Assembly: GCA_963971535.1 (NCBI GenBank)
Contig: OZ020593.1
Span: 20,803,384-20,867,383, forward strand
Reading direction: 5' to 3'
DNA: 64,000 bases
Source of the DNA: Notolepis coatsorum
Taxonomy: Eukaryota; Chordata; Actinopteri; Aulopiformes; Paralepididae
Position 1 is the stretch's first letter, and the number at the start of each line of letters is the position of its first letter. Made by a program: the position numbers and the translations under genes. The notes under the pieces are model-generated. The model saw only the letters and a list, made by a program, of their open reading frames with translations, made no database searches and was not told the DNA's origin. Positions 1-11,207 of this stretch are shown piece after piece.

Positions 1-22
1 GAAAAAGTGGATAAAAAAAATG
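1..22 (+). repeat. 3' tail of a composite SINE cut by the window edge
   Basis: GAAAAAGTGGATAAAAAAAA matches the A-rich end of the composite SINE found in reverse at 1162-1190 and in variant form near 15000. The body of this copy lies to the left of the window. Confidence 0.6.
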
Positions 23-171
23 GGTACCGACTACCGACCCATTTAGCAGGGGTAGTCTTGTCATGATGCATATTGGACCGTTTTTTAACAGCTGGGTTTC
101 GCAATACTCTTCTAGTATTGGTGTATCGTGCAACACTATGCAGGGGTATTGAGGAATGCACAAATCAGCTG

Positions 172-400
172 TTATGGAAAATGGACTGCATCCAAAAAGA
201 GCCTTACAACTTATGCCTCACATTCACCCATTCACTCACACATTCACACACCGACGACCATGCGAGCCAAGGTGCAGTTAGGGGTTAAGTGTCTTTGCTC
301 AAGGACACTACGACACGCTGCCAGGAGGAGCCGGAATCCAACCGGGAACCTTCCGATTACTAGACGACCGCTCTACCTCCTGAGCCGCTGTCGCCCCCCC
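172..400 (-). repeat. tRNA-derived SINE (type 1)
   Basis: Read on the minus strand it starts with a tRNA-like head containing an A box (GGCTCAGGAGGTAGAGCGG) and a B-box-like GGTTGGATTCC. It then has the body GTGTCCTTGAGCAAAGACAC, the series GTGTGTGAATGTGTGAGTGA, and an end resembling TTGTAAGGCTCTTTTTGG. The same order is seen at 25085-25330 and, in part, at 21345-21555 and 48729-48838. The small open frames here are chance. Confidence 0.8.
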
Positions 401-879
401 TGTTAGGAGAGAGAGAGACCAGAATAGAATTAGTGTCGGGAACTACCGAGTATCATTAATTAGTCATCGGTTGGTTTTGGACAAATTTCCATTTTCCTGT
501 ATTGCTTGGCTTTGGTGCTGGCATTACACATGTTGTATAACAGCTTTGAGCAGCAGAAACATCTTTGTTCCAATAAGGACTCAATAACGGGGCGAATTCC
601 TGCTTCCACTTGGGGAGATATTTTACTGGAACACTGTGGGCAAAGTAGCGCCTACGGCTACGCCCTTATCGTGGTCAAGGAAACTATAATTTAAGAAGGA
701 AGGGTCATCACCTCACTGTGTAGTGCGTGAACTCTGATTGGTGCCAACTGCCAAGTGTGGAAACCTTCAGTTTGGCTGACACATTGAGTTGAATGGGATC
801 GTCATCTCCCCATTAATGACCTGTGATTTAAACGGGTTATTATTACCTCGGATGTCAGAATCATCAGCAAGAAAAATGG
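401..879. other. Unassigned non-coding sequence
   Basis: No repeat family, gene or RNA is recognised. The short open frames (60-70 codons) show no family similarity. Confidence 0.5.
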
Positions 880-1063
880 GAGGGTGTGTGGTTACATGGT
901 GAGGAGCACGTTCAGCCATACTTATACCCCCCTGACACACCACAACCCATGGACTTATCCCCCCCCCCCCTGACACACCACAAACGGCCTAGGCCAGTAG
1001 CCATCAGGCTCCACAACCGTGGGCACAGACTGCTGCCAATTTCTGGAGAACTAACGGCTGGAG

Positions 1064-1161
1064 AACTTGAGAACTGTTAGGACTATCTGATAACTGTTAA
1101 TAATAAACACTGTTAGGACTATCGGACTCTTAATAATAAACACTGTTAGGACTATCTGACT
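1064..1161 (+). repeat. 33-bp minisatellite, segment 1
   Basis: Three units of CACTGTTAGGACTATCTGAC then TCTTAATAATAAA directly follow the LINE ORF2 end. The unit starts inside the ORF terminus, where the sequence GAGAACTTGAGAACTGTTAGG flows into it. The array continues at 1649-1982 and 3569-3634 after interruptions. Confidence 0.85.
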
Positions 1162-1648
1162 GTTTTTTTTTTTTATCCACTTTTTCTCCCATTTTTCTAT
1201 ATTTTCTCCCATCCCAATTTCGTATCATCCAATTCAACCCTCCCCTGTCACGAACGCTGCTTCTTGCCTCCCACAAGCCGGCTGCAATGTGGACTAAGTC
1301 ATACATAGCACAAGTCCCCTCCGGTACTTGAGGTAACAGCAGTCGCATCTTTTCACCTGCGCAGCTCGATCTCTCAGTGTCGAGGAGTAACGCGTGGGAG
1401 GCTCACGCTGCCCCCGACACTTCCTGATTCTACTGCGCAGGCGCACCAACCGACTTGTAGGAGTCGCTTGTTCACAACGCCCGATCCCCACCCTTCAGTT
1501 TCCCTCCCCGTAATACGGCCAATGTGTATTACTGCGGACGACCAGCTAAACTGAAAACAATGTGGAGAGCTGGATTCGAACACGCAAATCCTAGCGTCTC
1601 CACACTGGTGGCGAGTGCCTTGCCCACTACACCACCTAGCCGCCCCAG
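1162..1648 (-). repeat. Composite SINE (type 2) inserted in the 33-bp array
   Basis: Read on the minus strand: a tRNA-like head GGCGGCTAGGTGGTGTAGTG with B box GTTCGAATCC, a long body with GACTCCTACAAGTCGGTTGG and CAGGAAGTGTCGGGGGCAGC, and an A-rich end GAGAAAAAGTGGATAAAAAA. The same body is seen at 14129-15022 and, as a diverged subfamily, at 27768-28263. AGGACTATCTGACTG flanks both sides, but because the host is a tandem array this cannot be told from ordinary repeat units. Confidence 0.8.
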
Positions 1649-1982
1649 GACTATCTGACTGTTAATAATAAACACTGTTAGGACTATCTGACTGTTAATA
1701 ATAAACACTGTTAGGACTATATGACTCTTAATAATAAACACTGTTAGGACTATGACTCTTAATTATAAACACTGTTAGGACTATCTGACTCTTAATAATA
1801 AACACTGTTAGGACTGTCTGACTCTTCATAATAAACACTGTTAGGACTATCTGACTCTTAATGATAAACACTGTTAGGACTATCTGACTCTTAATAATAA
1901 ACACTGTTAGGACTATCTGACTCCTAATAATAAACACTGTTAGGACTATCTGACTCTTAATAATAAACACTGTTAGGACTAT
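1649..1982 (+). repeat. 33-bp minisatellite, segment 2
   Basis: About ten units of the same 33-bp repeat, with point changes and one unit shortened by 3 bp near 1750. Because 33 is a multiple of three, the reverse strand gives a false open frame with an 11-residue period (IKSQIVLTVFI). Confidence 0.9.
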
Positions 1983-3568
1983 TGGACAGCGGTCCACCGG
2001 CGCCAGGGACCGGCCTCCGGAGCCAGGTTCAAAGTCACCGTCAAGATGTGTCTGGACATGCCCGGCCTTGCCCAGGGATACGCGACAGAAATGAGAGTGG
2101 AACTAGTTTGTTCACCGTGCGTATAAATACGGCGCAGGTGAATGTAGAAGCCCCTTACCTCCTTACCCTTACCTTCTTTAGTATGTTACCGATAAGTTGA
2201 AGCCTCACCCACGATACAACGTGCGGTGAAGTATGGCCTGTTTGTCCCCAGAATAGAGCATTGAGACCGCGTGCGAATTAGTAACTGAATTGTCAGAGAT
2301 TGGCGCTATACCGTCGAGTGCGACATATTTCTATTAAGTCATTAATAGTCTATTTGTGTATAGTGTATCGTGCGGTTAAAGTTCTACAGTGACCAGCATC
2401 TCCAACGCTTCCTCGTATTAGCTAGAGTTCTTATCCAGGCTGGGCCGACCACATGGCGCTTTCACCCGAGGAGACCTAGACGAGAACCGTATGGACATGT
2501 ACACTGGATTAATCTACCCGACGACTACATAGCCCTTTGCGGCTGGAATATATTTGCTTTGGTCCTGTGATTTATGGAGCGGATAATCGCCGACGCCTGC
2601 ACGTGTTGGATTTACCCAGAGAGGAGTCAAGTCGAGTCGGCGTCTCAGAGAGTCTGAGGCCGACTAGCTTTCTTCACTGTGGAGCTACAGTCTACAAGAG
2701 AACCAAGCTGTATTCGTCTGTGGATCAAGAGACTACTGCACCGGCTTCTGTACCTGAGGTCTCCTTAGTCATCGTTGACCAGACGTCCTACTACCGACAG
2801 ATCTTCTACCCCCCCCGCTGGCTTACAACCAGGGGAACCCCTTCCAGTATCTCCCGCTATATTACTAGTGTACCATAGATATAATTCCCTAAGATTCAGG
2901 TTGTATAATTACCTCCTGCGTAACCAGAGAATGGACATTCATTATTGATTTGCCTACGCATATTCCTTTGCCTTACAAGTGCATTCAAAGAATAATGTAA
3001 AGTATCCCACCTCCAATGCCCCCCTCCCCACCTCCAATGTACAGCCCTCACCCAACCCACCCAACCCCACCCCACCAACCTCCTCCAATGTACAGTTTCT
3101 ACGCCAAATGTATATACACTCCTTTTCTGGACACTTTTGTATCACAAACAGTACTGTATTTGCAAATCTGATATGTCATAAATGTATAGATGTAGCAGTA
3201 CTGTCTATCTGTATGTCATGTATGTCATATATGTTATGATGAATTGAAAATGGGGGACCCTGATGTAAACAAGACGAAAGTCTTTCTCTGGTCTGCATCC
3301 CCTTAACAATTGTATTGAGATGTACTGTACTGTACCCATTCTGCAATCTGTTAATAAACTTTTCAATCAATCAATCAATCCTATGTACCTTTTGCTCCAT
3401 TAAATACTTGATTAATAATTTTGACTGGAACCGATTTCATTGTGGGAAGTGTTCATCATATTCATATATCGTGTACTGTATGGCCAGTAATTAAAGTACA
3501 TAAAGCGGTAGTGGTTTAATGATACCATACTTATCAATACAGTCAGGGAATTGTACCCCTCAGTTACA
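1983..3568. mobile_element. Insert of unknown type, possibly a solo LTR
   Basis: This block interrupts the 33-bp array. It begins TGGACAGCGG and ends CAGTTACA, so it has the TG...CA form of an LTR, and GTATAAATAC near 2124 could be a TATA box. It holds no long open frame (the longest, 113 codons, shows no family similarity). A LINE-B 3' fragment sits inside it at about 2995-3385. No clean TSD can be read because both flanks are tandem units. LTR identity is a guess. Confidence 0.3.
2995..3385 (+). mobile_element. LINE-B 3' UTR fragment
   Basis: 5'-truncated copy of the LINE family whose reverse transcriptase part is at 25675-27521. It has the C-rich UTR units CCACCTCCAATGTACAG, the block GGGGGACCCTGATGTAAAC, and the end TTAATAAACTTTTCAATCAA with a (CAAT)n tail. 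Confidence 0.85.
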
Positions 3569-3634
3569 GTTAGGACTATCCGACTCTTAATATTAAACAC
3601 TGTTATGACTATCTGACTCTTAATAATAAACACT
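3569..3634 (+). repeat. 33-bp minisatellite, segment 3
   Basis: Two further units after the 1.6-kb insert, leading into the LINE 3' UTR (GACTCTGTTGCAGTGTGTTA), which is also present in reverse near 27690. Confidence 0.85.
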
Positions 3635-3731
3635 GCACAGACTCTGTTGCAGTGTGTTACTATGGCTTGGACCATGTATACCATCATCACTATTACTACT
3701 GTCTGATTGAATCCTGCCACTCACTACTGTT

Positions 3732-3732
<1 letters not shown>

Positions 3733-3822
<90 letters not shown>
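3733..3822 (+). repeat. (ACT)n microsatellite
   Basis: Uninterrupted ACT trinucleotides, about 30 units, within the LINE 3' UTR. The corresponding part of copy 2 has only short interrupted trinucleotides. Confidence 0.95.
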
Positions 3823-3871
3823 GTTATCACTATTATCATTACTACTTGCACTTTGTTCTATGTTCTATGTT

Positions 3872-3872
3872 C

Positions 3873-3946
<74 letters not shown>
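3872..3946 (+). repeat. (ATT)n microsatellite
   Basis: About 25 perfect ATT units just before the LINE tail. Confidence 0.95.
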
Positions 3947-3947
<1 letters not shown>

Positions 3948-4050
3948 TACCTACCTAACCTATCCTACCTGTACCCCCCACCCCCATGCTGCTATGACAC
4001 TTGAATTTCACAAAGGGGATTAATAAAGGACCACTTGACTTGAACCAGAG

Positions 4051-6250
4051 GTGCACGGATTGCATTTTCTTTAATGGAAAATGTGTATGTTTGTAATAAA
4101 ACATTGACTATTCACTATGGCGTCCGTCCACGAGTATATACGTGTTTTGAAAAAGCGCAATGTGGTATATACGTGACGAGTTGTTATTGTTTTATTCCTT
4201 ATTTATAGCGCTTCTTAGGTACCCGATCCACTACCAGCATCTTTTCAGATATTTGATTTTCGAAACATGCAGTACCGGCCAAACCCGCTTAGGGGCGCCA
4301 TCGCTCCACTGCAGTATCATTGTGAATTTAGTACAATTCTGTGGGCGGATCATAGTTCCCTGATCCCAGCCGAACATCCTCCATCCTGGATTAGTTTGGC
4401 GAGCGTTTTTTTCAGCGTGGAATAATGAGATTTATGATTAGCCAATGTGCATATCGATCTACCAGAATCCGATGAGTGGTGAGGAAATGCTGCCGGCGAT
4501 CACATGGCCTGACGGTAGGATAATATTACCCCAAATTACAGCTGGATTGGACATTGTTTTATAACGTAACGTGATTGGTCAATGAAAATGCTATATTGAA
4601 CGCACACTTTTTTATTGCAGATCAATAATAGTAATCGCCGTTCCTCGCCGCCCCCATTTCATCCATAGATGCTCTGTAATAGTCCGGATGCTACGCAGTT
4701 TGTTTTATTTCATTCGTATATATACAGCAGAAATGGCGTTTGATATAACGGCGCCAACGTTTAGCCTCATATCTAGCTCCCGGGAAAAAAGTCTAGACGA
4801 AAAGTGTGTTATACCTTATATTCGCGACGCTATAAAATGACAACCAACCGATGGATTTTTATTTTCTTTAAGCCATTATGAAGGCACGGTTTATGCACTC
4901 AAGTGACAATGAGAATGGACAGATAGCAATAATATAAATGATATATAAAGCTCTTTGAAAGTACATTGGTTTGTTTACTTTCTGCTGTCCTCTGAGGCCT
5001 AAATCCGCGCGGGGCGCCGGTCGTCAAAGTGTTGACATTTTCTCAAACTGCAGCAGGTTACTCCCACTCAAACAAATCTCCAAAACAAAGTGCTCCAGGT
5101 TATTTCATCAAAACATTAGGATGTTTCATTAATTTTCAATGTATACATAAACATTACAGCCTAGAGTAGACGACGTGTTGTGTAAACAGGTGTATGGCAT
5201 CTGTGATGCCTCAAGCCTGGCCAGTTCAAGAGATTAGTCCCGCCCCAATGACTTTGATTGACAGCCTGAGCCTAGTGTGATATGTTAGAGTAGTAGACCC
5301 ATTCTGGCCTGCTGTTCACTGGGCTAATCAGGGATCTCAGTGGCTTCTATTCTATTTCTACCCTGCAGTCTAAAAGAACAACTATGTCCCACAGTTAACT
5401 TTATTAGATAGTTGGCTAAGCTAATGCTAATGTTGGCTAAGCTAATGTTGTTAGCGGCTCAAGAGACGTAGCAGCTGGACAGGGACAGGACTAAAGGAGG
5501 TTAAACGTTTTTTCTGCCGGCTACGATTTGAGTGGTTGTTTGTTCTACTAATTGAAAGTATCGTCTGGGACTTTGGCCTTTTGTGAGGGAAGTGACCTGA
5601 AAAAACGTAAAGAGCCGAAACTGTGTTCTGAACCACATTGTGGGCGGAGCTCCCGTCTGATGACATCACGGCAAAACGTTTGACTGTGTTTATTAGGCCT
5701 ATCCAGGACTAATCGATGTTATTTATTGTGCCTTATAAAATAGATAGCAGCCAAATAGACAAAGACAAGGTAAGGCATAGAACATTAAATCATAGCTTTT
5801 CATATTCGGATCTAACATTCTATTTGTTTACGGTTTGATTATCACCGATACACATCCTTTTTAGCTTTTGTGATTTATCATCACAGGGACTCGAACCCAC
5901 AATATCCTTTCAGCTTCAAATAAAATGATCTTGTGAGAGAATTGGCCAATGTAGTTGACACTTTTTAGCAAAATAAAATAAAAATCTGCATCTTCCCATG
6001 GTAATGGAAGGGACCTCTCGGGGTGATCAGCCGTAGCGTGTTTTTGTGTGGAGATGCATGAACTGTCACTAGTGTTACATTACACCTTGGATAACGAGCC
6101 GCGGAGGGATGATGCTGGCTGAGCCTGTTCCTGGGGAAGACGAGAGGAGGGAGACGGGAGAGAGAAACATAGAAGAGACATTGTCTTCTGGTAATTCTAA
6201 ACTAAACCGTGTGGTGAGCAGGGGATTTAGACTGTGTACACCTCTGCCTA
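4051..6250. other. Unassigned sequence
   Basis: No gene or repeat family is recognised in this 2.2 kb. It is AT-rich with a few short open frames lacking similarity. A GGGACTCGAACCC motif near 5887 resembles a reverse B box and may be an old SINE remnant. It could be intron of the AHR gene. Confidence 0.5.
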
Positions 6251-6263
6251 TGAGAGAGAGAGA

Positions 6264-6301
<38 letters not shown>

Positions 6302-6420
6302 GAGTCTGTGAGAGTGTTCTATGTCTAGGTCTGTCTGTGAGAGTGGAGTGTTCTATGTCTAGGACTGTCTGTGAGAGTGTTCTATGTCTAGGTCTGTCTG
6401 TGAGAGTGTTCTATGTCTAT
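6251..6420 (+). repeat. (GA)n run followed by a 27-bp repeat
   Basis: An imperfect GA run (6251-6304) is followed by three to four copies of TGTCTGTGAGAGTGTTCTAT with GTCTAGG. The 113-codon open frame across it is an artefact. Confidence 0.8.
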
Positions 6421-7025
6421 GGGCAGCATCACACCCATGTTGAATTCTGATGAAGTTTAACTTTAGACTTTTTAGTTTTGTCTATAACTTTCTCAAATTA
6501 ATTTCCTAAATTGTGGAAGTCAGTGGGTTAGGACTCAAGGTCAAGGTCAAATATATTAAATGGGGGGGGGGGGGGGGGGGGGCGCACCACGCTTGTAGCG
6601 TAATCGCAACGTCCTGGGTTCGACAAAAAGAAAAAAAATATATACATATATTATATTACATTTAAAAACAACAAATACAAAAGTACAAAAGTAATGTAAA
6701 TACAACACAAGGTGCACAGTTTACACAAGATAGTACTGCAAACAGTACTACATAACAATACAAATACAATGTAAAATAATAACAATACAAATACAATGTA
6801 AACTGTCAGAATGAAACACGGATGTACGGCTCAACCCGAAAAAGCCTGTAAGAAGAGGTGAGTCTTTCACAAAGACTTAAAGATCGCTAGGGTTGGGGGC
6901 AGATCTAACTATTTAGAATTATGTAATTAATTAAATTAACCTGGAATGTATATAGTATGTTTGTTTATTGAGGCCAGAGAACATTAACTGTGTGGTTAAT
7001 TCTCAGACTCCATATTTTCATACAA
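6421..7025. other. AT-rich sequence with poly-G and a tRNA-like remnant
   Basis: A G run lies at about 6563-6582. It is followed by GTAGCGTAATCGCAACG and GGGTTCGAC, a possible degraded tRNA-type SINE head (about 6583-6625). The rest is AT-rich with AACAATACAAATACAATGTA repeated twice. Confidence 0.4.
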
Positions 7026-7260
7026 GATAAGATATTCCTTTATTTATCCCCTTGGGGGGGAGGCGTCATAGAACCATGAGGGGAGGGGAGGTCCATGTAT
7101 GGCCAGGGTAATAGTAAAAAGACATAAATATAGGTAATAACATGAACAATAAGCAGTGTAAACAATATAATTAACTCTGAATATGAGGAAAGTGAGCAGT
7201 GAAATCAAAGGTGCAGATGAGGGTCTGCTATATTATATGTTACAATAAATATAAATGCCG
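7026..7260 (-). mobile_element. L2-like LINE 3' end fragment
   Basis: On the minus strand the tail reads CCCCAAGGGGATAAATAAAG then GAATATCTTATC, like the plus-strand copy at 15110-15362. The body (AATAAGCAGTGTAAACAATA) is partly repeated near 7740-7850. Confidence 0.6.
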
Positions 7261-7861
7261 TTATATGTCCAACTGCACAGAGATATCAGGACAACGTGGG
7301 ACACGGGTACAGAAGACATCTTGTCTTCTCCTCACTTGACCTCCCTGTCGATGGGGGACTGATCTAGCTACCATGTGGTGCTCGGTGTAATTACATGTCT
7401 CACGTCCTTGTAGGAAGAAAAACACTTTAGTTTGAAGAATTGCTTGACTTGTGTCCCTTTTTGATTGATGATCCTGTCGTCCTCAGTCGTCCTCCGTTCT
7501 CCGCTCACCGCCGTATTTTAAGAGGAACCTCAGCAATACGTTACAAGCGCATTCGTATGAAATAACAACAATGCGTGTATATCCATAACTATATAATTAC
7601 ATGTTTCTCATGTTAAAAGAAATCTATGAAATCCAGCCTCAATCTGACTCTGCAATTTGGTTCGGATAAAACTCTTGACTTAACTATATCTTCAATGGTT
7701 TTCCTGAGAGCATTATAACTCCCTTGTCCTCAGTTAACTCTGAATATAAAGATATGAGAAAAATAAAAACAGTGTAAACAAAGGTGCAGATGAGTGTCTG
7801 TATGCACTATGGGTTATATTATATGTTACAATATATAGGCAATAAAGAATCAGGACTTTAA
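7261..7861. other. Unassigned, partly LINE-derived sequence
   Basis: Segments such as GTGTAAACAAAGGTGCAGATGA repeat the LINE fragment just upstream. Nothing else is recognised. Confidence 0.4.
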
Positions 7862-9819
7862 CATCTTGGACAGAGATACTCAAACATCTTGGACAGAGAG
7901 ACTCAAACCTCTTGGACAGAGATACTCTAACCTCTTGGACAGAGAGACTCTAACCTCTTGGACAGAGAGACTCTAACCTCCTGGACAGAGAGACTCCAAC
8001 CTCTTGGACAGAGAGACTCCAACCTCTTGGACAGAGAGACTCCAACCTCTTGGACAGAGAGACTCCAACCTCTTGGACAGAGAGACTCCAACCTCTTGGA
8101 CAGAGAGACTCCAACCTCTTGGACAGAGAGACTCTAACCTCTTGGACAGAGAGACTCCAACCTCTTGGACAGAGAGACTCCAACCTCTTGGACAGAGAGA
8201 CTCCAACCTATTGGACAGAGAGACTCCAACCTCTTGGACAGAGAGACTCCAACCTCTTGGACAGAGAGACTCTAACCTCTTGGACAGAGAGACTCCAACC
8301 TCTTGGACAGAGAGACTCCAACCTCTTGGACAGAGATACTCCAACCTCTTGGACAGAGAGACTCAAACCTCTTGGACAGAGAGACTACAACCTCTTGGAC
8401 AGAGAGACTCCAACCTCTTGGACAGAGAGACTCCAACCTCTTGGACAGAGGGGACTCTAACCTCTTGGACAGAGAGACTCCAACCTCTTGGACAGAGGGG
8501 ACTCTAACCTCTTGGACAGAGAGACTCCAACCTCTTGGACAGAAAGACTCCAACCTCTTGGACAGAGAGACTCCAACCTCTTGGACAGAGAGACTCCAAC
8601 CTCTTGGACAGAGAGACTCCAACCTCTTGGACAGAGAGACTCCAACCTCTTGGACAGAGAGACTCTAACCTCTTGGACAGAGAGACTCCAACCTCTTGGA
8701 CAGAGAGACTCTAACCTCTTGGACAGAGAGACTCCAACCTCTTGAACAGAGAGACTCCAACCTCTTGGACAGAGAGACTCCAACCTCCTGGACAGAGAGA
8801 CTCTAACCTCTTGGACAGAGAGACTCCAACCTCTTGGACAGAGATACTCTAACCTCTTGGACAGAGATACTCTAACCTCTTGGACAGAGATACTCCAACC
8901 TCTTGGACAGAGAGACTCCAACCTCTTGGACAGAGAGACTCCAACCTCTTTGACAGAGAGACTCCGACCTCTTGGACAGAGAGACTCTGACCTCTTGGAC
9001 AGAGAGACTCCAACCTCTTGGACAGAGAGACTCCAACCTCTTGGACAGAGAGACTCTAACCTCTTGGACAGAGAGACTCCAACCTCTTGGACAGAGACTC
9101 CAACCTCTTGGACAGAGAGACTCCAACCTCTTGGACAGAGAGACTCCAACCTCTTGGACAGAGAGACTCCAACCTCTTGGACAGAGATACTACAACCTCT
9201 TGGACAGAGAGACTACAACCTCTTGGACAGAGAGACTCTAACCTCTTGGACAGAGAGACTCCAACCTCTTAGACAGAGATACTCCAACCTCTTGGACAGA
9301 GAGACTCCAACCTCTTGGACAGAGAGACTCTAACCTCTTGGACAGAGATACTCCAACCTCTTGGACAGAGATACTCTAACCTCTTGGACAGAGAGACTCT
9401 AACCTCTTGGACAGAGAGACTCCAACCTCCTGGACAGAGAGACTCTAACCTCTTGGACAGAGAGACTCCAACCTCTTGGACAGAGAGACTCCAACCTCTT
9501 GGACAGAGAGACTCTAACCTCTTGGACAGAGAGACTCCAACCTCCTGGACAGAGAGACTCCAACCTCCTGGACAGAGAGACTCCAACCTCTTGGACAGAG
9601 AGACTCCAACCTCCTGGACAGAGAGACTCCAACCTCTTGGACAGAGAGACTCCAACCTCCTGGACAGAGAGATTATAACCTCTTGGACAGAGAGACTCCA
9701 ACCTCTTGGACAGAGAGACTCCAACCTCCTGGACAGAGATACTCTAACCTCCTGGACAGAGATACTCCAACCTCCTGGACAGAGAGACTCAAACCTCCTG
9801 GACAGAGAGACTCTAACCC
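7862..9819. repeat. 23-bp minisatellite, about 85 units
   Basis: Unit CTCTTGGACAGAGAGACTCC then AAC. Variants are mostly single bases (CTCCTGG for CTCTTGG, GATACT for GAGACT). The unit has no stop codon in any frame, and three units make 69 bases. All six frames are therefore open for long distances (up to 230 codons); these are not genes. No similarity to a LINE reading frame was seen for this unit. Confidence 0.97.
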
Positions 9820-9923
9820 TCTGTGGGGTTCTAGACCTTGAGAACCCTGGACCCCTGAGATCCTGTCTGGACATTATATATATGAACCACTAGTGGGAGA
9901 ACCTTTTCCTTATCAATAAATTG

Positions 9924-11068
9924 ATCTAGTTAATAGCCTAGCTGCAGAGTAGCTAACACTGGACTGGTGTGGTCTCTCCTATTGGTTCTAGTTAATAGCC
10001 TAGCTGCAGAGTAGCTAACACTGGATTGGTGTGGTCTCTCTCCTCTTGGTTCTAGTTAATAGCCTAGCTGCAGAGTAGCTAACACTGGACTGATGTGGTC
10101 TCTCCTCTTTGTTCTAGTTAATAGCCTAGCTGCAGAGTAGCTAACACTGGACTGATGTGGTCTCTCCTCTTGGTTCTAGTTAATAGCCTAGCTGCAGAGT
10201 AGCTAACACTGGACTGATGTGGCCTCTCCTCTTGGTTCCAGTTAATAGCCTAGCTGCAGAGTACCTAACACTGGACTGATGTGGTCTCTCCTATTGGTTC
10301 CAGTTAATAGCCTAGCTGCAGAGTAGCTAACACTGGACTGATGTGGTCTCTCCTCTTGGTTCTAGTTAATAGCCTAGCTGCAGAGTAGCTAACACTGGAC
10401 TGATGTGGTCTCTCCTCTTGGTTCTAGTTAATAGCCTAGCTGCAGAGTAGCTAACACTGGACTGATGTGGTCTCTCCTCTTGGTTCTAGTTAATAGCCTA
10501 GCTGCAGAGTAGCTAACACTGGACTGATGTGGTCTCTCCTCTTGGTTCTAGTTAATAGCCTAGCTGCAGAGTAGCTAACACTGGACTGATGTGGTCTGTC
10601 CTCTTGGTTCTAGTTAATAGCCTAGCTGCAGAGTAGCTAACACTGGACTGGTGTGGTCTCTCCTCTTGGTTCCAGTTAATAGCCTAGCTGCAGAGTAGCT
10701 AACACTGGACTGGTGTGGTCTCTCCTCATGGTTCCAGTTAATAGCCTAGCTGCAGAGTAGCTAACACTGGACTGGTGTGGTCTCTCCTCTTGGTTCTAGT
10801 TAATAGCCTAGCTGCAGAGTACCTAACACTGGACTGATGTGGTCTCTCCTATTGGTTCCAGTTAATAGCCTAGCTGCAGAGTAGCTAACACTGGACTGAT
10901 GTGGTCTCTCTTCTTGGTTCCAGTTAATAGCCTAGCTGCAGAGTAGCCAACACTGGACTGATGTGGTCTCTCCTCTTGGTTCCAGTTAATAGCCTAGCTG
11001 CAGAGTAGCCAACACTGGACTGATGTGGTCTCTCCTCTTGGTTCCAGTTAATAGCCTAGCTGCAGAGT
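9924..11068 (-). repeat. 62-bp minisatellite derived from LINE ORF2
   Basis: About 18 units of TCTAGTTAATAGCCTAGCTG... with a 62-bp period. On the minus strand the first unit runs in frame out of the LINE frame at 11069-11204 and encodes NSAARLLTGTKRRDHISPVL, a conserved block of L2-type LINE ORF2 proteins. As 62 is not divisible by three, each later unit shifts frame and reaches a stop. The array is therefore an amplified slice of a dead LINE gene. Confidence 0.9.
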
Positions 11069-11207
11069 TTTGGATGAGTTGGAGTCTTTTCTGTGTGTTT
11101 TCTTTCGGGAGGCCAGTAAGGAGTGCATTGCAGTAGTCAATTCGGCTTGAGATAAAGGCGTGGATCCGTTTTTTCAGCGTTCCCTTTGATGAATGAATGG
11201 TCAAGAA
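11069..11207 (-). pseudogene. LINE ORF2 C-terminal fragment that seeded the 62-bp array
   Basis: On the minus strand the frame from 11204 reads a typical L2/CR1-type stretch following the reverse transcriptase. Blocks FISSRIDYCNALLTGLPK and KRLQLIQNSAARLLTGTK are visible. It runs straight into the 62-bp array, where the normal continuation (usually LHWLPV or similar) is lost. Only about 45 codons of the parent element are left outside the array. Confidence 0.8.

Larger units (their letters stand above)
880..4050 (+). mobile_element. L2-type LINE 3' part (copy 1), heavily interrupted
   Basis: A degraded end of ORF2 (about 885-1085) is followed by a 33-bp tandem array, a 3' UTR with trinucleotide runs, and the tail TTGAATTTCACAAAGGGGAT then TAATAAAGGACC. 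That tail is the hairpin-like end used by L2-clade reverse transcriptases. A second copy lies in reverse at about 25602-28513 and shares the ORF end, the 33-bp units and the UTR. Copy 1 is split by a SINE (1162-1648) and by a 1.6-kb insert (about 1983-3568). 5'-truncated and dead. Confidence 0.75.

Noticed and set aside
2537..2878. 113-codon frame as an exon
   Set aside because: It lies in an unclassified insert, with no recognisable domain or clear splice boundaries.
6830..6866. AHR exon 1 candidate at GAAAAAGCCTGTAAGAAGAG before GTGAGT
   Set aside because: The frame from the nearby ATG hits a stop at once and does not give the basic RKRRKPVQK-type sequence.
8457..9149. 230-codon frame in the 23-bp array as a repeat protein gene
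   Set aside because: All six frames are open because the 23-bp unit has no stop codons. There is no start context, splice sites or codon-position bias.
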